Below are positions 21,117-31,078 of a DNA stretch of 64,000 nt, in pieces. Position 1 is the first letter of the stretch; the number at the start of each line of letters is the position of its first letter. The notes under the pieces were generated by a model. It saw only the letters and a list, made by a program, of their open reading frames with translations, searched no databases and was not told the origin of the DNA. Source of the stretch: Lagopus muta. Its lineage: Eukaryota; Chordata; Aves; Galliformes; Phasianidae. Position numbers and translations under genes: made by a program. Location: assembly GCF_023343835.1 (NCBI RefSeq), contig NC_064447.1:2666001-2730000 (forward strand), given 5' to 3'.

Positions 21117-21414
21117 GAGGAGAGGAGAGGAGAGGAGAGGAGAGGAGAGGAGAGGAGAGGAGAGGAGAGGAGAGGAGAGGAGAGGAGAGGAGAGGAGAGG
21201 AGAGGAGAGGAGAGGGAAAGGGGAGGGAAAGAGAAAGGAAAGGGGGAGGGAAAGGGGGAGGGAAAGGGAAAAGAAAAAGGAAAAGAAAGGAAACTGAAAG
21301 GGAAAAGACAGGGAAAGGGAAAGGAGAGAGGGGAGAGGAAGGGGAGGGGAGGGGAAAAGAAAAGGGAGGGGAAAGGAAGAGGAAAAGAAAGGGAAAGGGA
21401 AAGAAAAGAAGAGG
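21117..21414. repeat. Polypurine tract with (AGAGG)n microsatellite
   Basis: About 19 perfect AGAGG pentamers (21121-21215) run into a further 200 bases of almost pure G/A sequence with only a few pyrimidines. The tract contains four or more closely spaced G-runs (for example 21242-21267 and about 21338-21356), which fit a G-quadruplex pattern, and the mirror-like purine strand could form H-DNA. The long open frames on both strands here are artefacts of composition. Confidence 0.95.
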
Positions 21415-23936
21415 CAGGTGCTGAGCTCTGCTCCTTGGGGACACTGCAGAGCAGGGCCAGGCCTGCAGGGATGGCAGTGCTGCCCAAGAAGGGTTTCCTT
21501 GTGTTTTCTTTTCTTTTTTCCCATTGCTTGCAAACATCATCTTGTTGTATACAAACACAAAATGCCAAAATATGAGTCAGTCTAATGGCACTTTGGCTTG
21601 CAGACAGAAACAAGCCGATAAATGTTAGAGGCGCAGTTTGCAGAGGTGATTTATGGGTGTTTCGGAGGCTCTCAGCAGATCACATCACAGCAGGTAGAAC
21701 GTGCTCCTGTGCTCCAAGAAACACTTCTGATGCTCTGCTTTCATCAGGGAGGGGAACCATCAGGGAGGAAACCCCTCGTGCCCCACCAGTGGGCAGGTGT
21801 CCTTTCCCAGCCCCCAGCCCTGACATCCTTCAGATCTGGGCACGCAGCATCTTCCTATAGAGTCAGAACGCACAAGGGTGCATGTTTAACAGCAGCCAAA
21901 TCAAGTCGGTGGCACAGCGCCCTGATGTGGCACAACAAAAGGTCCCATTCACAGGAGAGCAGATTTAAGATGGGCTCAGGAATTGGAATTCCTGGATTTC
22001 CCAGCTTTTGACTGTGGGTTTTTTTTCCAGCACGAAGGATCTCTGTGAGCCCATGGTGAGACCTTGACACGGTGTCACTTCTGGTGACAAATGCTACGGT
22101 CTGAACGCCACTCTGTAAACATTTACGCATGTCCTCAGATCTACACGTGTAAATAATCCCATTCAGGTCAGCAAAGCTAACCACACATTTAAAGTTAAGC
22201 ATGTGTGAAAGTGTCTGAAGGACCGAGGCCAACGATTGCAAAACAGTTGAAACTGTAATCCTCCATTTTCATTAGTCCTAACTTTCTCCAAAAACTTCCA
22301 CTGTGGGATTGAAATCCTCCACGTCTCATTGAGCCAGAGGTGATTTTTTTTTCTCCCCAGGAAGTCCCAAAGCCTTCCAGCTGTTTTCAAGCTGTCGGGC
22401 TTCTAAATTGCATTTCTCAGCGAGGACATTCTGCCCTTTTAACTCAGATAGCTCAGAATCTATTGTGTGCACAAAGCTGCTTAAAGGCAGCTCTTCAGAC
22501 CCTCAGACACCTCGGTCCAGCTGATCCTGCTGTTTCGCTGATCAATGGATCAACTCTCCCACTTACTCAGAAGACTCCTGGAGCTTTCCTTGCTCTGCAC
22601 GGAGGAGACAGGGCACGATGGAGCGTCTGGTGAGAACCCAGCACACCTCCATTGCGATGAGCCCAGTCCTGGGATTTGAGCTGGGCGCTTTGAGGAGGGG
22701 AAGTGAGAATCCTGACTAAGGGAGGTTCTCCATTAAGTGCTTCATGGCTCAGGGGCTGACGTGAGGTGCACTTCTTTCTTGCGTGGTCCAGGTGTCACCA
22801 TCACCTGCCTGCTTCTCCTTGGAGTCCTGTCAGTGGCCAGGAAGATCATGGGAAACTCCTCCTCTGCTAACGAGGGGTATCTGAAATTAAAACACGGAAC
22901 TCGTTACCCTTTGTGCCTTTGGGGCATCGCGAAATGAGATTTAATAAATTTGTGTTACTTGAACGGCCTGCAAAGAGGAACAGGATATTTTCACTGCTCT
23001 TCCACAGAGCCAAAACAGAAAGAAGGAGGGTGAAAGAGGAGGAATCAGCAGGCAGGAAAAAGCCACTTAGCACCACTAGCCTGAGCACAGCAGGGCTGGG
23101 CAGCCTGAGTTGGAGCATAGGGCCTGAAGGGCGCACGAGCCCTCGGCCATCAGCACAGCTGTCCTGACCCAGCCAACGCAGCCCAAGCCTTGCTTGTGGG
23201 TGCAAATCCTCCATGCAGCCCCCAGAGCCGCAGGCTGGAGGAACCCCTCGGTGTCCCCAAAGCCTGTGGAGGTGATGGGTTTTCTGACTGTGCCGTTCAG
23301 AGCTGGGTTTGTGCCATTGAGCACGGGGATTATTTGATGATTCCTTATCACGTGTGGCTGTCAGTACTGCCATTAACCAGCTCCCTGTTTATAAAAGGAT
23401 TAGGGCCCCATTCTGAGGTTCTACCTGCATCTGGTTAGTCATTGCCAGACTCTGTAACTTCTCACTCCACCATTTTTCAGTATAAGTTCAGTACCTATTG
23501 CTCCCCAACTCACCTATCCAAGGGTCACCATCTGCACCAAAGCTCTGTGCATTCGTGTTTGCAGCATCATTTTCTTCCCACCTTGCCCTGTGGACACAGA
23601 GACACCTGTGTCCCACCTGCTCTGCTTTCAGAAGCAATGAAGTGAAGTTTTGGGCAAACATAAACTGTTTCAGGACAGTAGAAATGTGCTCTTTCCAAGC
23701 TTATGGAATGTCTGCCTATAGCAACGGTCACAGAAATAAGCATTCATCAGCGCTGTGGGCTGGCAGAGCACGCAGCACTGCCACATAGACCTGTCTGCCC
23801 CAGGGGAGCAGAGGACATCATATGCCACCTGTGTGCCCAGAAGACCACAGCCAGCCCATGAAATCCTGCACAGAGCTGAGCAGGTGCCTCTCTCCTATCT
23901 TTTCTGGGCAAAATAAATATAGAAAATTGCCACGGA

Positions 23937-23954
23937 TCTCTCTCTCTCTCTCTC
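23937..23954. repeat. (TC)9 dinucleotide run
   Basis: Nine TC units, followed shortly by a T run. It is a simple microsatellite with no visible association to a gene. Confidence 0.9.
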
Positions 23955-24619
23955 GTTGTTTTTTTTTCCCCATGATTCTGGCACCCACGCCACAGCAGAA
24001 CAGATTTGCAGTTAAAATACACTGCGACATTCAGAGATTGGAAGGATGAAGCGGCCATACGAGGAGATGGGAATGCTTAGGAACAGCAGCACGTCGTGAT
24101 TCCCTCATCCTCAGAAACCTGCGCTCAGAAAAGGGCTCAGTGCACACAGCAAATGTTGCACCGAGGTTTAAGCTGTGTAATTCCCTGTGGCACTCAGGCC
24201 CGGAGCTAGGATTTTCGGTGGATTTGTAGCAGGTCTTTCTTCAAAACCCATGCAGTGTGCACAAGAGGATTGCATAAGGCCATAATTGTGCTTGCACGTT
24301 CTCTTCCCCACCTCTTTTCAGCCGAATAATCCAAAGCATCAAACACAAGACGTGCTGCAAGTTGCAGTCGTGCCGTTGCAGAAGACAGAAAATGACAGAA
24401 TTGAGTTCCACACCGCATTGCAGAAATGACAATATTTTTCCCCAAATCTCTATCCTTTCTTCCACAGTAATGCAGGAAAATTCTGCCCCGAGTGCCACGC
24501 TCAGAGGAAACTGCCTATTGGGAATGTGAATGGCTGATATGTCCTCTGAGGTCCTTCCCATGCAGCAGAGCTCCTTCATCCATTCGGATTCTTCCCACAG
24601 AAACCGTGTAGTGAAGACA

Positions 24620-24804
24620 GGCTGCCCAACGAGGCTGTGGATGCCCCATCCCTGGAGGCATTCAAGGCCAGGCTGGATGTGGCTCTGGGCAGCCTGGTCT
24701 GGTGGACTGGAACCCCCTGGTAGCAGGGGGTTGGAACTGGATGATCATTGTGGTCCTTTTCACCCCAGGCCATTCTGTGATGATTCTATGATGATTCTGT
24801 GATG
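24620..24804 (+). mobile_element. CR1 3'-end fragment, sense
   Basis: Typical CR1 3' sequence: 'gaggctgtggatgccccatc', 'ttcaaggccaggctggatg', 'gggttggaactggatgatc', ending in repeated 'gattctatgatgattctgtg', the CR1 terminal octamer repeat. The coding part is too short to be meaningful. Confidence 0.93.
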
Positions 24805-27129
24805 GCAGCTTGTTCAAATTTGCGAGCTGCGATAACAGAAAGGTGTTGTTTGCCATTTTTGTCTTGTGGTGTGCTGGAAATGGTTAATGGTGCATCTGCA
24901 AGGTAAAACATGAGCTCAGCCTCTTGAGAAGGGAAAACATGTGAATTAACACTGGGATTATATTTCTCAGTGGCCTGACTTGGAGTCATAGAAACTCCTC
25001 CCCAGTGCAGCACATACAGACTGGTTGTACGTGGCTTCTCACTGCCTGCCACCTACTCATGGAAGTCCTGCTGATGACTTTACAGCTAAGTAAGCCCACA
25101 CCCCTTGAATGCAAGTGTTGGTCACGATCACTGCTTTTAGCTATTTTTATGGTCGTGGCCTGCTAGGGAAAGACTCTGCTCTGCTCAGGGCATCTCGGAT
25201 GGACATCTGCACAGCTGAGCTCCAATTAGCTCCTCAGTTTCTGACACCACTCCTCAATGGCCTGGGGCTTTGCTCTGGCCTGGCTGTCCCTTGTCCCCAG
25301 CTCTGACCATCTGGAACAGCTGCAGCCACGCTGGGGGTTGATGCTGGCTGGCCTCCCTGCCTGCCACTTGTCCTCCCACTGCTCGCTCCTCAGAGCTTCC
25401 ACCCCGTGCAGCTCCATTCATACCGATCTGAACTTCCCCACTGCAAGTAAGAAAACAGTTTTGCTTTGTTTTGTTTTTAAGGATGTCATTCAAGTTCCTC
25501 CAGCGAGGAGCTGGAGTTATAAAAAACCATGTTGGATGTGGCTGTGTTTGCAGACAACAGTGGTGCTTCCTGTGCTCGGAAACAGAGCGAGTTTCTATTT
25601 CGGGCTTTGCTGACTCAAGGGTGAGGTGCCCGAGCTGATTCAGCAGCTTGGCAAGTCAGGGGAACTTCTCGTTATGAATGGAACGAGCAATAAACTTGAA
25701 GTTTGCCTTCGTCTTACAGAAAGGCAGCTTCAGGGGAAGCCACGTCCCAGCGGCAGACATTGCTAAGTGAGCAGGGTCTGCAGTGCATCCGGCACGGCGC
25801 AGCAGAGCATCTCATCTGGGAGACGAAGCTGCTTTGGTAACGTGGGTAATCTGAGCCCTTTCTGAAGAAGGATGAGAATACAGAGCAGTCACAAAGAACC
25901 TGCCCACCGTGAGGAAGTAAGAAGAATGCACCACTTACTCAGCTTCCTTTGCTCTGCATGGAAAAGATGCCAAAGGTGAGCCCTGCACTCTGCTTTCATG
26001 GAAAAGTGAGGCGAGCATCACGGTGAATCTGAATTTAAGAGGAGTGACAATCATCCAAAACACTGCCTACTGTTTAGCTGCTCATCTGTAAGCACAAGTC
26101 AGAAATGTCTGTTTTTTTCCCCATAACCCAGAGGTTGTCCAGAAGAAGCTCAGCAGTGATGCTGAGCAGAAGTCTGTTAGAGGGCGAATGCTGCTCTCTG
26201 TTACCGTGGGACAGCGGGGAAGGGGCATCTCTTCCTCTCCCTTGAGCATTACTGTCTCTGCATGGACTGAACAGGTTCTGCCATATTTTCCTTCAGTATT
26301 TATGCTGTTTCCAGAGCCAGATGAGATGAACAGTCTACATCCATGGTGCTGCCTTTCTTCCAGGCTGTAAGTTTCCCTGCGCCAGCATACAACAAAAGCA
26401 CAAACTCCTGAAGAGCACAGCTACACCACGGCAGGCATTCGTACCGGTGTTGTTCTGGCGGCGGTTCCCATCCGTGTTCTGTGCCTCGTGGAGGCGGCTT
26501 GCGAAGCCTAAAAAAGCATCATGTGGGCTGCCACATTTCAGAGCCCCCCCGAACAGTTCCGCACAGCTCCACCAGATAAGCAGCGAAGTACAATATTATG
26601 AATGTCAAACAAAAGCTCATCAGAAGAGCTGACAAAGCTGTGCCTCTGAGAAGGGAAGTAAACTGAATCCTATAGACTAAATACATGGATTCAGTGGCAT
26701 GGGTTTAAAAGAAATTTACTCAGACACCTGAGCTTCCTTGGGGCAGAGGACACAGGGTGATCCTGAAGCTCCCCAGTGGGGTTGGACCAGCCCGGTGTCT
26801 CGTCGGTCCCACTTTATCCCATCTCACTGTCCTCCAAGCCAGCATGTGAAAGCTGGGAAAGAGGAGATGACTTAATTAGTGGAGATCAAAAGCAGTCTCT
26901 GAGCAGCAAGTAACCAAAACCTGGGATCATGTGGGTCACTCCGGTTAAACCTTGTGATGTACGCAGCATCTTTGATGTGATTGTTTGTTCTCAGCACACA
27001 CAGAGTCCTACTTTATGGAGCACAACGGGAACAAGACACATTTCTGTTGCTTCTGAGTCTCCTCTTCATGTGTACAGGGTAAACGTGCTCGAGCTGCCCT
27101 GCCTTTGTGCGCAGCTCACAGTGCAAGCA

Positions 27130-27545
27130 GGAACCTTCCAGAGGAGGGCAACAGAGATGTGAGGGGTGGGGAGCAGCAGCACTATGGGGAGCAGCTCAGC
27201 AAATGGGATTGAACAGTCTGCTTGAGGCTCAGGGGAGACCTTATCACCTTCTGTACCTTCTGAGAGGAGGTTGCGGTGAGGTGGAGGTCGGCCTCTGCTC
27301 CTGGGTAACAGCGATAGGATGGGAGGTTGCAAGCTGTGCCTGGGCAGTTCAGGTTGGGCGTTAGGAAATGTTCCTGCTCAGAAAGAGCGGTGCTGCAGTG
27401 GCACTGCTGCACAGGAGTGATGGGGTCACCGTCCATGGAGGTGCTCCAGAACTGTGGGGATGTGGGCATGGGGGGGTGGGCTGGGGTTGGACCTGGGGAT
27501 CTGAGAGGCCTTCTCCAACCTGAATGACAACTATTCTACACTTTG
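27130..27545 (+). mobile_element. Older CR1 fragment, sense
   Basis: The order of blocks follows CR1: 'ttccagaggagggcaac', 'gcttgaggctcaggggagacc', 'ggttgggcgttaggaaatg', 'gtccatggaggtgctccag', then 'ggccttctccaacctgaatga'. Many substitutions and lost reading frames show an old insertion. It ends about 300 bases before the ADCY9 CpG island. Confidence 0.85.
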
Positions 27546-28387
27546 GATGTTGAATTAAAGCCCACGTTTCAGTACTAAGATACAATAGTGTCAGCTTTTC
27601 CTACACTTTGCACAACCAATGCTTTACTTAACAAGGGAACAGAGCGAAGTCACGACTTGGTTCGTGCCAGAGGGAAAACTCACGTCTCTACCTGGAAGAA
27701 CACCCACCCCGTTCTTCTTAATGACACCCTGAGGCACTCAGCAACCGTTCGGGCTCTAATGATTCCCGAGTTCCCTTCTTCCTCCCCGCACACTTCAGGA
27801 TTCCTTCACGAAGTACTGAAAGCTCGTTTGGGCGAATCGACGGCCGCTCCCAGGGGAGCCCGAGGCAGGCCGCAAGCGACAGCGCCCAGCTCGGCTGAGC
27901 CGGGACGGGACGGCGGCGCCACAGCCGAAACAAAACAACGACCGCTAGCGACGGGGCTGCTCGGTTATGGATCGCCTCGGCGGCCGAGCGCGTCAGGAGA
28001 CGAGAACACGTTCCAAAAGAACGCGGCACGTTCCGCACCGTCGCTCGGCTCCGTATTAAGGACGAGCGCAGGCTGCGGTCCCTGCGCCGCGCGGTCCCGA
28101 GGAAGCGGAGCACGGCCGAGCCAGGAGCGGCGCGGGGCCGTGCGGGACGGGGCGGAGGGCAGCGCCTGGGAGGAAGAGATAGCGCGGCGCGGGGCGCGGC
28201 CCCGATAGCGGCAGGCAGGACGGCGGGCGGGCCGTAGGGCTGCGCCGCGCGCCTTCCCCGCCCCGTTAGCTCGGCGCGGCCCCGCGGAGCCCCGCGCGCC
28301 GCCCGCAGCCCGTGACAGCCGCCGGCGGAAGGCGGTGTCCGCCCGCGCCGCGCTCCGCCGCGCCTGAGCGAGCGTCCCCGCCCGCCG

Positions 28388-28432
28388 CCTCCTCCTCCTC
28401 CTCCTCCTCCTCCCGCTCCGCTCCGCTCCGCG
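28388..28432. repeat. (CCT)n triplet run with adjoining GCTCC repeats
   Basis: About nine CCT triplets followed by three to four CGCTC/GCTCC pentamers in the ADCY9 island. These homopyrimidine repeats are length-variable in many promoters. No coding role is seen. Confidence 0.85.
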
Positions 28433-28726
28433 GCTCCCGGCGCCGGCACCACCCCGCGGGAGGGGAGCGCGGCGGCGGCCCCGCGGCGGCGGAGGGTCCG
28501 CCCAGAGGCGCTCGCTCGCCGCCCGCGGCGCCAGGAACGCGCGGCTGCGGGGCCCGAGGCCCGGCGGCGGGGGGCGGCCGGTGGGGCAGTCCCGGCGGGC
28601 GGAGGCGGCGCGGCGGAGTAAGGGCGCGGGGGGAAGGGGGGGGAGCGGCGGGGGCCGGCCCGGCCGCGAGGGGAGCGCTGCCCGCACGGCGGCCGTTGGC
28701 GCGGAGAGGAACCGGCGGCGGCCGAC

Positions 28727-28780
28727 ATGGAGGAGCGCGCCCCTCCCGGCGGGGGCCCGGCGGCCCCTCCGCGGCGCTGA
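28727..28780 (+). other. Candidate uORF 1 in the ADCY9 leader (17 codons)
   Basis: An ATG in a good context (GACATGG) opens 17 codons, MEERAPPGGGPAAPPRR, and stops at TGA 28778-28780. It is in the same frame as the main ADCY9 start but is closed off by this stop. It matters only if transcription starts upstream of 28727, which is not known. Confidence 0.4.
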
Positions 28781-28866
28781 GCGGCCGTCCGTCCCGCCCC
28801 GCCCCGGCGGCGGGCGGCGGGCGGCGGCCCCGCGGGGCGCCCGGAGGCGCGCGAGGCGGCGGGACT

Positions 28867-28953
28867 ATGCGGGGCTGCCCGCGGCCCCCGGCGCTGCGTG
28901 CCCTGCCCGGCCGGCGGCGGAGCCCTGCGGCGCTGCCCGGGGCGGGAAACTGA
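28867..28953 (+). other. Candidate uORF 2 in the ADCY9 leader (28 codons)
   Basis: An ATG at 28867 opens 28 Arg/Pro-rich codons ending with TGA at 28951-28953, 79 bases before the main ATG and out of frame with it. It could reduce initiation at ADCY9 through reinitiation control. Expression is inference. Confidence 0.4.
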
Positions 28954-29032
28954 GCGGCGGTCTCGGCGGCCCTCCGCGCTCCCGGCCCCGAAGGATCCGA
29001 CGCGGAGGAGCTCCTCGGGAGGGACCGACAAC

Positions 29033-30725
29033 ATGGCTTCCCCGCCGCACCAGCAGCTGCTGCATCACCACAGCACCGAGGTGAGCTGCGACTCCAGCGG
29101 GGACAGCAACAGCGTGACGGTGAGGATCAACCCGCGGCAGCAGCAGGGCTGCGCCTCGGCCAAGCGCTGCAAGTACAGCATCTCGTCCAGCTGCAGCTCC
29201 GGGGAGTCGGGGGGCGCCCGGCGGGCGGGCGGAGGCGGCGGGCCCGGCCCGCGCCGGCAGAAGAAACTGCCGCAGCTCTTCGAGAGAGCCTCGTCCCGGT
29301 GGTGGGACCCCAAGTTCGACTCCACCAACCTGGAGGAGGCGTGCATGGAGCGCTGCTTCCCGCAGACCCAGCGCCGCTTCCGCTACGCCCTCTTCTACAT
29401 CGGCGTGGCCTGCCTGCTCTGGGGCATCTACTTCGGCGTGCACATGAGGGAGAAGCGGATGGTGTTCATGGTGCCGGCCCTGTGCTTCCTCTTGGTGTGC
29501 CTGGCCTTCTTTGCCTTCACGTTCACCAAGGCCTACGCCCGTCGTTACGTGTGGACTTCGCTGACGCTCACGCTCCTGGTGTTCGCCCTGACGCTGGCCC
29601 CGCAGTTCCAGGCCCTGGATCCCCTGTCGGGGAGCGGTGATGTGTCCAACCGGACGGCCCCGGCCGCTCCCGCAGACACCTGCCTGTCGCAGGTGGGCAG
29701 CTTCTCCATGTGTGTTGAAGTGCTCCTGTTGCTCTACACGGTGATGCACTTACCCCTGTATCTGAGCTTGTTTCTGGGGCTGTCCTACTCGGTCCTCTTT
29801 GAGACCTTTGGGTATCGCTTCCGCGATGAGAACTGCTTCACGCCGCTCGGAGGTGGCGTGGTTTACTGGGAGCTGTTGAGCAAAGCCTTCCTTCACATCT
29901 GCATCCACGCCATCGGCATTCATTTATTTATCATGTCCGAAGTCAGGTCCAGAAGCACGTTCCTGAAGGTGGGGCAGTCCATCATGCACGGGAAAGACTT
30001 GGAAGTGGAAAAAGCCCTGAAAGAGAGGATGATTCACTCTGTTATGCCCAGAATAATAGCAGATGACTTAATGAAGCAGGGCGATGATGAGAGCGAGAAC
30101 TCCATCAAACGTCATTCCACCTCGAGCCCCAAGAACAGAAAGAAGAAGCCCTCCATCCAGAAAACCCCCATAATATTCCGGCCTTTTAAAATGCAGCAGA
30201 TAGAGCAGGTGAGCATTCTGTTCGCAGACATTGTTGGCTTCACTAAGATGAGCGCCAATAAATCTGCCCACGCTCTGGTGGGGCTCCTCAACGACCTCTT
30301 TGGGCGCTTCGACCGCCTGTGCGAGGACACTAAGTGTGAGAAGATCAGCACGCTGGGGGACTGCTATTACTGCGTGGCCGGCTGCCCGGAGCCACGGGCC
30401 GACCATGCTTACTGCTGCATCGAGATGGGCTTGGGCATGATCAAAGCCATTGAGCAGTTTTGCCAGGAGAAAAAAGAAATGGTCAACATGAGAGTCGGCG
30501 TCCACACCGGGACGGTGCTGTGCGGCATCCTGGGAATGAGGAGGTTCAAGTTCGACGTGTGGTCCAACGACGTCAACCTGGCCAATCTGATGGAGCAGCT
30601 GGGGGTGGCTGGGAAAGTCCATATTTCGGAAGCTACTGCGAAATATCTGGACGACCGTTATGAAATGGAGGATGGCAAAGTGACGGAGCGGGTCGGTCAG
30701 AGCGTGGTGGCTGACCAGTTAAAAG
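29033..30725 (+). CDS. ADCY9: Adenylate cyclase 9, first coding exon (N-terminus, TM1-6, C1a)
   Basis: This exon encodes 564 residues plus one base of the next codon. The start MASPPHQQLL is conserved with mammalian ADCY9 and has A at -3 and G at +4. A Gly-rich cytosolic N-terminus (about 60-75) precedes six membrane helices at roughly 117-137, 143-165, 172-192, 222-240, 241-257 and 282-302. Residues 311-347 hold the conserved post-membrane segment including EKALKERMIHSVMPRIIADD. The C1a catalytic domain follows, with metal-binding Asp399 in LFADIVGFT and Asp443 in TLGDCYYC, then RVGVHTGTVLCGILGMRR. ADCY9 makes cAMP from ATP, is Gs-stimulated and is poorly forskolin-sensitive. Activity requires the C2 half encoded outside this window. 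The donor is AAAAG|GTACGT at 30726. An in-frame GTG further upstream is not conserved and not used. Confidence 0.98.
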
Positions 30726-31072
30726 GTACGTGCTGTTGTTTTGTACTCGGCTCTTGTTTTTCCTTTTACAAGGGAATATATTTTCCCCAGTGCGTGCTTT
30801 GGGCTTGTGGACTTGCAGATTGAACGTGCTGTACGCGTATGTCGGCGTGCTGGGGATCAGCGGTGCTGAAGGAGTTTTGGAGAGAAGGATGTGGTGATGA
30901 GGCGCGTGAAGGAGCTCATGCCTTTTTTTGGGGAGTACTCAAAGCACTCTTTGACTTCAAAACTCCTTTAAACTACTTGTGAGCATGTAGCATTGTAGGG
31001 AGGAGAAGGTGAACGCGCTTGCTGTCTGCAAGAGGTTTTTGTTGTGCTGTTGTGTCATCCTTCAGTGCAGTA

Positions 31073-31078
31073 AATAAA
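31073..31078 (+). terminator. Intronic poly(A) signal in ADCY9
   Basis: AATAAA, followed by TG-rich sequence (ACATACAGCATATGTGTTTGG) within about 50 bases. The reading frame of the first coding exon continues past its donor for about 33 codons and stops at 30823, so use of this signal would give a truncated cyclase. Use is not demonstrated. Confidence 0.3.

Larger units (their letters stand above)
16820..27840. other. Intergenic region between SRL and ADCY9
   Basis: No protein-coding gene is supported in this 11-kb stretch. Open frames of up to about 245 codons occur, but the longest are generated by a polypurine tract and the rest lack motifs or splice context. CR1 fragments lie at about 20222, 24620 and 27130, and a TC dinucleotide run at 23937-23954. 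Regulatory elements or a noncoding transcript cannot be excluded by reading alone. Confidence 0.7.
27840..29032 (+). promoter_or_regulatory. ADCY9: ADCY9 CpG-island promoter and 5' leader
   Basis: This is dense CpG sequence of very high GC that continues into the first coding exon to about 29700. GC boxes for SP/KLF factors occur at 28256-28264 and as a double site at 28793-28805. No TATA box was seen, as expected for a dispersed CpG-island promoter. The transcription start cannot be fixed by eye. A (CCT)n run and a GCTCC repeat lie at 28388-28432. Long open frames on the minus strand here (up to 438 codons) are composition artefacts. Confidence 0.85.

Noticed and set aside
20876..21613. Open frames of 192-245 codons on both strands near 21100
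   Set aside because: They are translations of the polypurine tract (Ser-Leu-Phe or Gly-Glu-Arg repeats), open in several frames because the repeat contains no stops.
22737..22937. Short frame with a hydrophobic stretch (ITCLLLLGVL) after a possible acceptor
   Set aside because: Resembles a membrane segment, but has no partner exon, no homologue I recognise and only 66 codons. An RNA-seq check would settle it.
27718..29034. 438-codon open frame on the minus strand across the ADCY9 island
   Set aside because: Very high GC removes stop codons. The product is Arg/Ala/Gly/Pro low complexity without domain motifs and overlaps other open frames in the same DNA.
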